From contig JAAGZL010000068.1 of NCBI GenBank assembly GCA_024206335.1, positions 1-35,904 on the forward strand: a stretch of 35,904 nucleotides of DNA, written 5' to 3'. Below the pieces are notes generated by a model that was not told the origin of the DNA, did no database searches, and worked only from the letters and a program-made list of their open reading frames with translations. Shown here piece after piece: positions 8,621 through 18,126 of this stretch. The stretch comes from Gammaproteobacteria bacterium (GTDB lineage: Bacteria > Pseudomonadota > Gammaproteobacteria > Chromatiales > Chromatiaceae). Numbering within the stretch: position 1 is the first letter of the stretch; each line of letters opens with the position of its first letter. The position numbers were made by a program, and so were the translations under genes.

Positions 8621-9046
8621 TTGGAAGATGTAGAGATTAGAAAGGCTGGATTGAAGGTTACAGTTCCACGGCTTAAGATTCTAGAGGTGTTGGAGAAATG
8701 TGGCGATCAGCATGTAAGTGCTGAGGATGTCTATAAGATTCTAATCCAGCAGGGTGAAGAGATAAGCCTGGCCACCATCTATCGGGTGCTGACTCAATTT
8801 GAGACTGCACAACTGGTGATCAGGCATAACTTTGAGGGTGGTTTTGCGGTTTTTGAATTGAATCGCGGTGAACACCATGACCACATCCTGTGTGTTGTTT
8901 GCGGTAAGGTGGTTGAATTTACTGATGATGTGATCGAGCAGCGTCAGTTGGAGATCGCCAAGGAGATGGGGTTTGAGATTGAGGATCACTCTCTGGTTAT
9001 CTATGGTCGTTGCAATAATCCCGAGTGCAAGATGGGTAAGGCGTGA
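8621..9046 (+). CDS. fur: Ferric uptake regulator Fur
   Basis: This 141-aa iron-responsive repressor begins with MEDVEIRKAGLKVTVPRLKI, followed by a winged-helix DNA-binding domain (ISLATIYRVLTQFETAQLV). The metal-sensing segment HHDHILCVVCGKVVEF (residues 85-100) supplies His ligands and the structural C91-x2-C94 zinc pair; a second Cys pair sits near the C-terminus (CNNPEC). The start is TTG at 8621 with AAGGAG eight bases upstream; no in-frame ATG gives the conserved N-terminus. Pairing with bamE and recN is typical of gammaproteobacteria such as Pseudomonas. I see no convincing Fur box in the short bamE-fur spacer, so autoregulation cannot be shown. Confidence 0.96.
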   Translation: MEDVEIRKAGLKVTVPRLKILEVLEKCGDQHVSAEDVYKILIQQGEEISLATIYRVLTQFETAQLVIRHNFEGGFAVFELNRGEHHDHILCVVCGKVVEFTDDVIEQRQLEIAKEMGFEIEDHSLVIYGRCNNPECKMGKA

Positions 9047-9089
9047 GTATTTATTAACCCAGCTACCTTTTGATTATTCTATTAGTTAG

Positions 9090-9186
9090 GGTCTTCAAGA
9101 ATATGCCAGCCCATCGTTACGACTTTTGCTAATGGAGCGACCATTAGCTGCAAGCCGCGCCTTGCTTTGGTATTTTCTTGAAGACC
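9090..9186. repeat. 97-bp palindromic element with nested hairpin between fur and recN
   Basis: The ends are inverted repeats: GGTCTTCAAGAATATGCC at 9090-9107 and GGTATTTTCTTGAAGACC at 9169-9186 (mostly complementary). Inside sits a perfect 8-bp stem (GCTAATGG/CCATTAGC, loop AGCGA) at 9128-9148. The segment between the arms contains GC-rich CAAGCCGCGCCTTGC. The layout is that of a non-coding mobile repeat (MITE or REP-like) or a structured bidirectional terminator between convergent genes. Confidence 0.6.
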
Positions 9187-9220
9187 TGAACGTCACCTAT
9201 AAGGTTGCTGGGTTAATAGC

Positions 9221-10891
9221 TCAGCTCTGAGAGTTTCCAACCATCTCCTCAGCGTGGGCCAGGGTCTGGTCGGTTATCTTGACCCCGCCCAGCATGCGTG
9301 CAACCTCCTGTATCCGCAGATCCCCATCCAGTGGCACAACCCGGGTCTGTACCGTTCCATTCTCACCGCTCTTGGTTACCTGCAGATGGTTGTGGCCTTG
9401 GGCCGCAACCTGGGGCAGATGGGTGACACATAGTACCTGTCGATACTCTCCCAACTGCCGTAGCAGATTGCCTACAATCTCGGCGGTGCCACCGCCAATG
9501 CCCACGTCCACTTCGTCAAAGATCAGCACCGGGGTCCCGGAGCAGCGTACTGTGGCAACCTGTATCGCAAGGCTGATGCGGGAGAGCTCGCCGCCTGAGG
9601 CCACCTTGATCAGTGGCTTGGGCGGTTGCCCTGGATTGGCGCTGACCAGAAATTCGATGCGATTGAGGCCGTTGGCGCTGGCCCGTTCTGGTGCGAGGGT
9701 CTCGATGTCGATCTTAAGCAGGCCATCTGGCATCCCCAGGGTGTTCATGCTGTTGCTGACATCCCTGGCGAGGCCTTCCCCCGCCTTGCGACGGCTTGAG
9801 TCTAGTTTATTGGCAAGCTCCATGTAGGCTGCCCGTTGGCTCTCCACCAGTTGTTCCAGTTCTGCCAGATGGATGTCGGCGTGTTTCAGTTGCTCTAGCT
9901 CTGCCTCCAGTGCAATCCTGGTAGCGGGTAACTCCTCTGGTCGGCAACGGTATTTACGGGCCATATCATGGATATCTGCCAGGCGCTGTTCCACCAGCTC
10001 CAGACGCGCCGGGTCCAGTTCGATCCCGCCAGCGTAGTGACGCAGGCTGTGGGTGGCCTCCTGTACCTGGATAACCGCCCCATCCAACATCTCACGAATC
10101 TCGGAGAGAGATGGATCGGTGGTGATCATCTGTTCCAGTTCACTCTGGATTCGTGACAGCCGTCCCTGGATGGCGTTTTCATCGTCATACAGATTGCTGA
10201 GGATGAAGTCGCAACCGGTCTGAAGCTGTCCGGCGTTGCTCAGCCGGGAGTGTTCCTGGTCTAATTCCAGCAGCTCTGATTCGGCAAGTTTTAGCTCATT
10301 CAGTTCGGATACCTGATAACGCAGCAGTTCCAGCTTCTCACGCCGCTCACTGGAGGCGGAGCTCAGTTGCTGTAATTTCTCCTGTGATGCCTGCCAGAGC
10401 TGAAATGCCTCTGCCAGCTGTTGTCGGAGTTTCTGGTGTCCGGCGTAGTCGTCCAGTAGTTCCCGCTGCTGATTTCGCTTGAGCAGGGAGTGGTGGGCGT
10501 GCTGGCCGTGGATATCCACCAGCAGATCCCCCAGGGTCTGGAGTGATTTGGCGGGCACTGGGCTGCCATTTATATAGGCCTTGGAGTTTCCGGAGCGGGA
10601 TAATACACGGCGTAGGATGCATTCATCGCCTGCATCCAGGGAGTGTTGTTGTAACCAATCGGTGGCCTGATCCAGGTTGGAGAGATCCAGCATGGCGGTG
10701 ATTTCCGCCCGCTCGCAGCCATCGCGGATCATCTCATTATCTACCCGATCCCCCAGTACCAGCCCCAAGGCATCAATCAGGATCGACTTGCCGGCACCGG
10801 TCTCGCCGGTGAGGGTGGTCATTCCCGAATTCAGGTCCAGTTCCAGAGAGGAGACTATGGCCAGGTCTTTGATATGGATATGGGTGAGCAT
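9221..10891 (-). CDS. recN: DNA repair protein RecN
   Basis: This 556-aa SMC-like ATPase acts in recombinational repair of double-strand breaks. The N-terminal half-ATPase has FTNF-like start LTHIHIKDLAIVSSLELDL and Walker A GETGAGKS (residues 29-36). A long Gln/Glu/Leu-rich coiled coil spans about residues 150-370. The C-terminal half carries the signature region KVASGGELSRISLAIQ, Walker B PVLIFDEVDVGIGG and the switch histidine in VTHLPQVAAQG. Length is as expected for the family. It starts 7 bases after the nadK stop, so nadK-recN form one minus-strand operon converging on fur. I see no clear LexA box, though the promoter presumably lies upstream of nadK. Confidence 0.97.
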   Translation of the reverse strand: MLTHIHIKDLAIVSSLELDLNSGMTTLTGETGAGKSILIDALGLVLGDRVDNEMIRDGCERAEITAMLDLSNLDQATDWLQQHSLDAGDECILRRVLSRSGNSKAYINGSPVPAKSLQTLGDLLVDIHGQHAHHSLLKRNQQRELLDDYAGHQKLRQQLAEAFQLWQASQEKLQQLSSASSERREKLELLRYQVSELNELKLAESELLELDQEHSRLSNAGQLQTGCDFILSNLYDDENAIQGRLSRIQSELEQMITTDPSLSEIREMLDGAVIQVQEATHSLRHYAGGIELDPARLELVEQRLADIHDMARKYRCRPEELPATRIALEAELEQLKHADIHLAELEQLVESQRAAYMELANKLDSSRRKAGEGLARDVSNSMNTLGMPDGLLKIDIETLAPERASANGLNRIEFLVSANPGQPPKPLIKVASGGELSRISLAIQVATVRCSGTPVLIFDEVDVGIGGGTAEIVGNLLRQLGEYRQVLCVTHLPQVAAQGHNHLQVTKSGENGTVQTRVVPLDGDLRIQEVARMLGGVKITDQTLAHAEEMVGNSQS

Positions 10892-10898
10892 ATATGGC

Positions 10899-11765
10899 TT
10901 AGACTGGGTTGTCGCTCCATCCGAGTTTTACCCGCAGGGTGTTGAAATGGTCGTGGTCCTTGGGGTGAATCAGGCGGATTGAGTTGGGGTGTTTGTTGAT
11001 CAGTATGGTGTTGTCCACCGGGGCGGTGGTGGCCATGCCGTCGCAGGTCACCTGGATGTCTTTATGGGTGGTGTGTCCACACACCACTATCTTTATTTCA
11101 GCATCGCCATCCACCACAATCGGCCGGTTGCTCAGGGTGTGGGGGCAGATGGGCACCAGGATGTTAGCATTGAGGTTGGGGTGTACCAAAGGGCCGGCGC
11201 AGGAGAGGTTATAGGCAGTGGAACCGGTAGGAGTTGATATGATAAACCCGTCCGAGCGCTGGTTGTTTACGAACTGACCGCCCACATAGGTCTCAAATTC
11301 GATCATACGTGCAATGTTCCATTTATGGATCACCACGTCGTTGAACGCCTTGAAGCTCTGGCCTGCCACCTCAACCTTCAGCAGGGTGCGTTTCTCTTCG
11401 ATGTACTCTCCATCGAGTATCGCGCCCACAGCATCGATCATCCCAAAGGGGGAGATGTCGGTAAGGAAGCCTAGTCGGCCCATATTTACCCCCAACAGGG
11501 CAACCCCGTAGTCTGCCAGGCTGCATGCAGATTGGAGCAGGGTACCGTCTCCTCCCACCGCAATGGCCAGATCGCATTTCTCCCCGATCTCGTGCATGGT
11601 AGCCGCCTGCAGGCCATGCCCTTCCAGGTGTTCTGCGGTTTTGCTCTCAAGCAACACGGTGAGACCTCTGCCGATCAGGAACTGGCTCAGGCTGAGTATG
11701 GTATCTCTGATGCCACTGCCACCATGTTTGCCTATTAGCCCAATGGAACGGAATTGTTGTTTCAT
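10899..11765 (-). CDS. nadK: NAD kinase
   Basis: The 288-aa product phosphorylates NAD+ to NADP+ with ATP in the cytoplasm, setting the NADPH pool. The catalytic GGDGT motif is at residues 71-75 (AIAVGGDGTLLQSA), preceded by the KHGGSGIRDT segment. Further family blocks are LGVNMGRLGFLTDI, FNDVVIHK, SDGFIISTPTGSTAYNLSCAGPLVHP and NRPIVV. Length matches bacterial NAD kinases. It is transcribed away from hrcA and forms a pair with recN, a gene order seen around hrcA-grpE-dnaK in several proteobacteria. Confidence 0.97.
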   Translation of the reverse strand: MKQQFRSIGLIGKHGGSGIRDTILSLSQFLIGRGLTVLLESKTAEHLEGHGLQAATMHEIGEKCDLAIAVGGDGTLLQSACSLADYGVALLGVNMGRLGFLTDISPFGMIDAVGAILDGEYIEEKRTLLKVEVAGQSFKAFNDVVIHKWNIARMIEFETYVGGQFVNNQRSDGFIISTPTGSTAYNLSCAGPLVHPNLNANILVPICPHTLSNRPIVVDGDAEIKIVVCGHTTHKDIQVTCDGMATTAPVDNTILINKHPNSIRLIHPKDHDHFNTLRVKLGWSDNPV

Positions 11766-11828
11766 ATCTTTTTATACCAGAGAGAACCGGTCGGGGTTCG
11801 ATGGAGGCAAACTTATCATGGCTCCATA

Positions 11829-11958
11829 ACTCCGCCAACAATAATCTGTTTTTATTCAGCCCATAAACAGGCTTCCACCAGTATCGGTCGTCACCACTGT
11901 TAGATAGTACAAATCAACCATTAAACCACAAGAACAGTATTGAAACTCAAGGTCAATT
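11829..11958. other. nadK-hrcA divergent intergenic region (upstream part)
   Basis: This stretch lies between the divergent nadK and hrcA genes. I see no reading frame or stable hairpin in it. It should contain the nadK promoter, but no clear motif is visible. The hrcA promoter and CIRCE lie just to the right. Confidence 0.4.
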
Positions 11959-11959
11959 C

Positions 11960-11987
11960 TTGACTCCTGGTCGCAGAGGCCGATAAT
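11960..11987 (+). promoter_or_regulatory. Candidate sigma-70 promoter of the hrcA operon
   Basis: TTGACT at 11960-11965 and GATAAT at 11982-11987 are separated by 16 bases. Transcription would start near 11994-11996, immediately before or inside CIRCE, so bound HrcA would block initiation. Confidence 0.6.
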
Positions 11988-11996
11988 TGTGCATGA

Positions 11997-12023
11997 TTAG
12001 CACTCAATCTGTTAGAGTGCTAA
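11997..12023. promoter_or_regulatory. CIRCE operator (HrcA-binding inverted repeat)
   Basis: TTAGCACTC, nine spacer bases, GAGTGCTAA: an exact match to the CIRCE consensus TTAGCACTC-N9-GAGTGCTAA. It lies 24 bases before the hrcA start and overlaps the predicted transcription start, the expected place for HrcA autorepression of the heat-shock operon. Confidence 0.96.
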
Positions 12024-12047
12024 TCGATCCGGGGACAGGTCTTTCGT

Positions 12048-13115
12048 TTGAGGTGGAATTTGCCAGCCAGAAAAGCTGTTAGTGAAAACAGTGTCAATGA
12101 ACGTGCTCAGCACTTTCTGAAAGTACTCATAGAGCGTTATATACGTGACGGTGAGCCCGTTGGCTCCCGCACCCTGGCGCGCGATGCCGGTATGGATCTC
12201 AGTCCGGCAACCATAAGAAACGTTATGGCCGACCTGGAGGATGTAGGGCTTATCACCTCGCCCCACACCTCGGCAGGCAGGGTGCCAACAGTCGATGGAT
12301 ATCGCATGTTTATTGACTCTCTGCTTACCCTGAAACACCTGGATGAGTCAGAAGTAGATACACTAAAGAGCAAGCTTGGTAATGATCAGAGCTCTGCCGT
12401 GGTGCTGGAGTCGGCCTCGAGGATACTTTCCAGTGTGACCCATATGGCCGGGGTAGTGATGATGCCGAGACGGGATCACGTATCCTTCCTGCACATAGAG
12501 TTTCTGCCCCTGTCCGGGGATAGCGTTATGGTGATTCTGGTGACCAAGTCGGGTGAAGTATTGAACCGCATCATCACCACCAAACGTAGCTACTCCGCCC
12601 CGGAGCTGGAGCAGGTGGCGAACTACATCAACCAGACCTATTCAGGGCACACCCTGACCAAGGTCAGAGAGTCGATGATCAACGAGATGCATCTGGCCAA
12701 GGCGGATATGAATCGTATCATGACCCGGGCCATAGAGATGACCGAGCAGGTGCTGGATCCGGTGAAAGGCGAGGGGGACTGCCTGATTGCCGGCCAGACC
12801 AACCTGATGAATTTTAATGAACTCTCCAACATGCACCGGCTGCGGCAGTTGTTTGATGCCTTTAATGAGAAGCATGAGATTGTTCAGTTGCTTGATGGAT
12901 GCCTGCATGCAGATGGGGTGCAGATATTTATTGGTGAGGAATCGGGCTACAGTCATCTGGATAAATGCAGTATCGTAACCGCCCCCTACGAGGCAAATAA
13001 CGAGGTGGTGGGGGTGCTTGGGGTGATTGGCCCGAAGCGTATGGAGTATGACCGGGTGATTCCAGTGGTGGATGTGACAGCAAAATTATTGAGTTCGGCC
13101 TTGAAACAGCTGTAA
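12048..13115 (+). CDS. hrcA: Heat-inducible transcription repressor HrcA
   Basis: The 355-aa repressor binds CIRCE when GroEL keeps it folded and releases it on heat stress. The N-terminal winged helix is clear: VNERAQHFLKVLIERYIRDG, EPVGSRTLARDAGMDLSPATIRNVMADLEDVGLITSPHTSAGR. The remainder is the GAF-like and dimerisation region, ending VVDVTAKLLSSALKQL. The start is a TTG at 12048, or the TTG at 12060, which has AGGTGG closely upstream; both precede the conserved domain. It is the first gene of hrcA-grpE-dnaK-dnaJ, directly downstream of a perfect CIRCE. Many gammaproteobacteria lack hrcA and use RpoH, so its presence is a useful lineage marker. Confidence 0.96.
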   Translation: MRWNLPARKAVSENSVNERAQHFLKVLIERYIRDGEPVGSRTLARDAGMDLSPATIRNVMADLEDVGLITSPHTSAGRVPTVDGYRMFIDSLLTLKHLDESEVDTLKSKLGNDQSSAVVLESASRILSSVTHMAGVVMMPRRDHVSFLHIEFLPLSGDSVMVILVTKSGEVLNRIITTKRSYSAPELEQVANYINQTYSGHTLTKVRESMINEMHLAKADMNRIMTRAIEMTEQVLDPVKGEGDCLIAGQTNLMNFNELSNMHRLRQLFDAFNEKHEIVQLLDGCLHADGVQIFIGEESGYSHLDKCSIVTAPYEANNEVVGVLGVIGPKRMEYDRVIPVVDVTAKLLSSALKQL

Positions 13116-13147
13116 CCACCCCCAATTTAGGTGGTTGAACAGATACT

Positions 13148-13182
13148 ACGCCACAAGAGGTTTTTTGTGGCGTCGATTTTTT
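13148..13182 (+). terminator. Terminator/attenuator between hrcA and grpE
   Basis: A 9-bp stem (ACGCCACAA with TTGTGGCGT) closes an 8-base loop and is followed by CGATTTTTT. A second, weaker hairpin (AACCACC/GGTGGTT) lies at 13114-13136, directly after the hrcA stop. Partial termination here would lower or uncouple grpE-dnaK expression, or the stem may be an mRNA processing site. Confidence 0.7.
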
Positions 13183-13206
13183 ATGCGCATTTGGAGAGCG
13201 AGGTAA

Positions 13207-13821
13207 ATGGGAAAAGAGCAGGAAGTGGCCGAGAACAGTGCTGAAACCGTGGATGAGACGGCGGTGGAGCTGTCTGGGGAGGATCTATCCACAGGTCCTG
13301 ATGGATCTGAAAACGTGACCACCAACCCAGAAGATCTACATCTGATGCTGGAAGATGCCAGAAACAAGGCAGATGAGCACTGGAACCAGTTGCTGCGGGC
13401 CAAAGCAGAGTTTGAAAATCTGCAGCGTCGGCATGAGCGTGATCTGCAAAATGCCCATAAATTTGCCCTGGAAGGGTTTGCCTCCGACATCCTGTCAGTA
13501 AGAGATAGCATGGAGTTGGGCCTGGATGCTGCTAACAATGAAGCAGCAGAGGTGAAAAACCTGCGTGAAGGCAGTGAGTTGACCCTGAAACTGCTGTCTG
13601 ATGTGATGGAGCGCTACAAAATAGTACAGATCGATCCCAACGGCGAGCCGTTTAACCCAGATTACCACCAGGCCATGAGCATGCAGCCGCGTGAGGATGT
13701 TCCGCCAAATACCGTTGTAGCCGTTATGCAGAAGGGCTACACCCTGAATGACCGCCTGATTCGTCCGGCCATGGTGATGGTTTCCCAGGGCATGCCAGGA
13801 AAAGTTGACGAACAGGCTTGA
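13207..13821 (+). CDS. grpE: Nucleotide exchange factor GrpE
   Basis: This 204-aa co-chaperone releases ADP from DnaK. An acidic, disordered N-terminus (residues 1-50) is followed by a long dimerising helix (NKADEHWNQLLRAKAEFENLQRRHERDLQNA) and the beta domain with NPDYHQAMSMQ, VVAVMQKGYTLNDRLIRPAMVMVS. The ATG follows GGAGAGCGAGG. Length and domain order are normal. It lies 77 bases before dnaK with no terminator between them, so the two are cotranscribed. Confidence 0.97.
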   Translation: MGKEQEVAENSAETVDETAVELSGEDLSTGPDGSENVTTNPEDLHLMLEDARNKADEHWNQLLRAKAEFENLQRRHERDLQNAHKFALEGFASDILSVRDSMELGLDAANNEAAEVKNLREGSELTLKLLSDVMERYKIVQIDPNGEPFNPDYHQAMSMQPREDVPPNTVVAVMQKGYTLNDRLIRPAMVMVSQGMPGKVDEQA

Positions 13822-13898
13822 AAAATACGAGGTTTTTCCCCATCTGAGGAATAACCGCAAGTTTTAAGAAAACATAGATTTATTGGAGAGACCAAATC

Positions 13899-15833
13899 AT
13901 GGGTAAAATTATTGGAATCGACCTGGGTACCACCAACTCCTGCGTAGCAGTGATGGAAGGTGACAAGACCAGAGTGATTGAGAATTCTGAGGGTGATCGC
14001 ACCACGCCATCCATCATCGCCTACACCAACGACGGTGAAGTTCTGGTAGGCCAGGCGGCTAAACGCCAGGCGGTAACCAATCCCCAGAACACTATTTTTG
14101 CCATCAAGCGTTTGATCGGGCGTCGTTTTGAAGACGACGTGGTACAGCGCGATATCAAGATGGTGCCTTACAACATCGTCAAGGCAGACAATGGTGATGC
14201 CTGGGTAGAGGCCAACGGCAAGAAGATGGCTGCACCTGAGGTATCTGCCAAGATCCTGCAGAAGATGAAGAAGACCGCCGAAGACTATCTTGGCGACGAG
14301 GTGACCGAGGCGGTAATCACAGTTCCTGCATACTTCAATGACTCCCAGCGTCAGGCCACCAAAGATGCTGGCCGTATCGCCGGTCTGGACGTCAAACGCA
14401 TCATCAACGAACCAACCGCTGCCGCACTGGCCTACGGTATGGACAAGAAACGTGGTGACCAGAAGCTGGCCGTGTACGATCTGGGTGGCGGAACCTTCGA
14501 TATCTCCATCATTGAGATTGCCGAGATCGATGGCGAGCACCAGTTCGAGGTGCTTTCCACCAACGGTGACACCTTCCTGGGTGGTGAGGATTTCGATATG
14601 CGTATTATCGACTTCCTGGTGGAAGAGTTCAAAAAGGATCAGGGCTTTGATTTGCGCAATGATCCACTGGCATTGCAGCGCCTGAAAGAGGGTGCAGAGA
14701 AGGCCAAGATCGAGCTCTCCAATGGACAGCAGACCGATATTAACCTGCCCTACATTACCGCCGATGCCTCTGGTCCCAAGCATCTGAACATCAAGCTGAC
14801 CCGCTCCAAGCTGGAGAGTCTGGTGGATGAATTGGTTACCGGCACCATAGACCCATGCCGTACCGCCCTGAATGACGCCGGTCTCTCTGCATCAGAGATA
14901 GATGAAGTGATCCTGGTGGGTGGGCAGACTCGTATGCCCAAGGTACAGGAAGTGGTCGAAGAGTTCTTCGGCAAGGCCCCACGCAGAGATGTGAATCCGG
15001 ATGAGGCAGTGGCTATCGGCGCTGCAATCCAGGGTGGCGTACTGGGTGGTGAGGTGAAAGATGTACTGCTACTGGACGTGACCCCACTGTCACTGGGTAT
15101 TGAGACCCTGGGTGGTGTCATGACCAAATTGATAGAAAAGAACACCACTATCCCGACTAATGCAGGTCAGACCTTCTCCACCGCAGATGACAGTCAGACC
15201 GCGGTGACGGTACATGTACTGCAGGGTGAGCGTGAACAGGCCGGGGCCAACAAATCCCTGGGACGTTTTGACCTCTCCGATATCCCACCGGCTCCACGTG
15301 GTGTGCCACAGATTGAGGTGAGTTTTGATATTGATGCCAATGGCATCCTGAATGTCTCCGCTAAGGACAAGGCCACCGGCAAGGAACAGTCCATCGTAAT
15401 CAAGGCCTCTTCCGGTTTGAGTGATGATGAGATCGATCGCATGGTCAAAGATGCCGAGGCTCATGCCGATGAAGATCGCAAGTTCAATGAGCTGGTTCAG
15501 GCCCGTAACCAGGCTAACAGCATGATTCATGCAATCACGAAGTCTCTTGAAGAGATGGGTGATGATAAGCTTGAGCCTGGTGAAAAGGAGAGTATTGAGG
15601 CCAGCATTAAGGATCTGGAGGCTGTGATGGAGGGCGATGACAAGGATGCCATTGAAGAGAAGACCAAGGCCCTGACTGAGGTGTCGGCCAAGATGGCAGA
15701 ACGTATGTATGCTCAGCAGGGTGATGAGGGTGCAGCTGAAGCTGGTCCCGCAGGTGCTGATGCCGAGGCCGGAACTACTGATGACGATGTTGTTGATGCT
15801 GAATTTGAAGAAGTAAAAGACGATAACAAATAA
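13899..15833 (+). CDS. dnaK: Molecular chaperone DnaK (Hsp70)
   Basis: The 644-aa ATP-dependent chaperone begins [20 protein letters not shown], the phosphate-1 motif of the actin-like ATPase. The second phosphate motif ([13 protein letters not shown]) and adenosine motif ([13 protein letters not shown]) are present, then the linker [16 protein letters not shown], the substrate-binding beta domain and helical lid. The C-terminus is Ala/Gly-rich and ends with the conserved acidic EEVKDDNK. The ATG has TTGGAGAGA upstream. Codon choice is regular, fitting high expression. A hairpin with T tract separates it from dnaJ, giving lower dnaJ expression as is common. Confidence 0.99.
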   Translation: MGKIIGIDLGTTNSCVAVMEGDKTRVIENSEGDRTTPSIIAYTNDGEVLVGQAAKRQAVTNPQNTIFAIKRLIGRRFEDDVVQRDIKMVPYNIVKADNGDAWVEANGKKMAAPEVSAKILQKMKKTAEDYLGDEVTEAVITVPAYFNDSQRQATKDAGRIAGLDVKRIINEPTAAALAYGMDKKRGDQKLAVYDLGGGTFDISIIEIAEIDGEHQFEVLSTNGDTFLGGEDFDMRIIDFLVEEFKKDQGFDLRNDPLALQRLKEGAEKAKIELSNGQQTDINLPYITADASGPKHLNIKLTRSKLESLVDELVTGTIDPCRTALNDAGLSASEIDEVILVGGQTRMPKVQEVVEEFFGKAPRRDVNPDEAVAIGAAIQGGVLGGEVKDVLLLDVTPLSLGIETLGGVMTKLIEKNTTIPTNAGQTFSTADDSQTAVTVHVLQGEREQAGANKSLGRFDLSDIPPAPRGVPQIEVSFDIDANGILNVSAKDKATGKEQSIVIKASSGLSDDEIDRMVKDAEAHADEDRKFNELVQARNQANSMIHAITKSLEEMGDDKLEPGEKESIEASIKDLEAVMEGDDKDAIEEKTKALTEVSAKMAERMYAQQGDEGAAEAGPAGADAEAGTTDDDVVDAEFEEVKDDNK

Positions 15834-15867
15834 GCGATCAGCAAACAGTTGTCTGCTGTTGAATGCG

Positions 15868-15900
15868 AAACGTGCGGGTGCAATGTGCCCGCGCGTTTTT
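15868..15900 (+). terminator. Terminator/attenuator between dnaK and dnaJ
   Basis: AAACGTGCGGG pairs with CCCGCGCGTTT (one G-U wobble) around a short loop and runs into TTTTT. Placed inside the operon, it should reduce but not abolish dnaJ transcription. Confidence 0.8.
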
Positions 15901-15949
15901 GCGGTTTTACGGATAATTGCTGGTTGCTGAATGCTGGAAACTAAATAAT

Positions 15950-17092
15950 ATGTCTAAACGCGACTACTACGAAATACTGGGTGTAAACAAAAATGCCAGC
16001 GAGGCTGAACTGAAGAAGTCCTATCGCCGTCTGGCCATGAAACACCACCCGGACAGAAATACTGGGGACGATGCCACCGTTGCGGAGGAGAAATTCAAGG
16101 AGGCAAAGGAGGCCTACGAGGTTCTCTCAGATGCTCAGAAGCGTGCTGCCTATGATCAGTTTGGCCATGCTGGAGTAGATCCATCCATGGGTGGTTCAGG
16201 GGCGGGTGGCTTTGGTGGCGGTGGCAACTTTAGTGACATCTTTGGAGACGTATTTGGAGACATCTTTAGCGGTGGCCGTGGCGGAGGTCAACGGGTACAC
16301 CGTGGTGCTGACTTACGCTACAACCTGCAGATCTCACTGGAGGATGCAGTTGCTGGAACCACGGTTAAGATTCGCGTACCCACCATGGTCAAGTGTAATG
16401 GGTGCAATGGCTCCGGTGCCAAGAAAGGCACTAAACCAAAAAGTTGCTCCACATGTGGTGGTCATGGTCAGGTCAGGATACAACAGGGATTTTTCTCGGT
16501 GCAGCAGACCTGTCCCAAGTGTCGTGGCAAGGGCACAATAATCAATGATCCATGTAAGGTGTGCCACGGACAGGGTAAAGTGCAGGAACACAAGACCCTG
16601 TCGGTAAAGGTTCCTGCTGGTGTGGATAATGGTGATCGCATTCGTCTGGCAGGTGAGGGTGAGGCGGGTGAGAGTGGTGGTCCGTCCGGCGATCTGTATG
16701 TGCAGGTTGTAGTCAAGGAACATAATATATTCACCCGGGAAGAGAACAACCTGTTTTGTGAAGTCCCAATTAGTTTTGGTACCGCAGCCCTGAGTGGTGA
16801 GCTGGAGGTGCCAACACTGACCGGCAAGGTGAAGCTGAAAATACCTGCAGGCACTCAGACTGGAAAGATGTTCCGGATGCGGGGCAAGGGTGTTAAACCT
16901 GTGCGCGGTGGACCGGTTGGAGACCTGATTTGCCGGGTTTCAGTAGAGACCCCGGTTAACCTTACGGACGAGCAGCAAGAGTTGATCAAAAAACTGGAGG
17001 AGACCATGCAAGCAGGTGGTAAGAAGCATAGTCCACACTCCACCGGCTGGATGGATGGGGTTAAGAGCTTTTTTGAAGGGATGGGGTTTTAG
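15950..17092 (+). CDS. dnaJ: Chaperone protein DnaJ (Hsp40)
   Basis: This 380-aa co-chaperone stimulates DnaK ATPase and presents substrates. The J domain starts [20 protein letters not shown] and contains the HPD motif ([11 protein letters not shown]). A Gly/Phe-rich linker follows ([14 protein letters not shown]). The zinc centre has four repeats: [24 protein letters not shown] and CKVCHGQG. The two C-terminal beta domains end with a helix near EGMGF. I chose ATG 15950, which gives the family start, over an in-frame TTG at 15917. It closes the heat-shock operon; dapB follows after 134 bases. Confidence 0.98.
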   Translation: MSKRDYYEILGVNKNASEAELKKSYRRLAMKHHPDRNTGDDATVAEEKFKEAKEAYEVLSDAQKRAAYDQFGHAGVDPSMGGSGAGGFGGGGNFSDIFGDVFGDIFSGGRGGGQRVHRGADLRYNLQISLEDAVAGTTVKIRVPTMVKCNGCNGSGAKKGTKPKSCSTCGGHGQVRIQQGFFSVQQTCPKCRGKGTIINDPCKVCHGQGKVQEHKTLSVKVPAGVDNGDRIRLAGEGEAGESGGPSGDLYVQVVVKEHNIFTREENNLFCEVPISFGTAALSGELEVPTLTGKVKLKIPAGTQTGKMFRMRGKGVKPVRGGPVGDLICRVSVETPVNLTDEQQELIKKLEETMQAGGKKHSPHSTGWMDGVKSFFEGMGF

Positions 17093-17126
17093 CAGACTGT
17101 CTACAAATCAGATAGATGCTGTTAGT

Positions 17127-18030
<904 letters not shown>

Positions 18031-18126
18031 CACTATCTATAGTGCCAGTCGGGCTGTTCCGAAAGCCTGGCACACGATTTGCATTTTATTGACCAGAGTA
18101 ACTGTTTTTCAGTCGAGGTCACTATT

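Noticed and set aside
13737-14783. 348-codon minus-strand frame opposite dnaK/grpE
   Set aside because: It is a long antisense shadow caused by the codon bias of dnaK; it matches no family.
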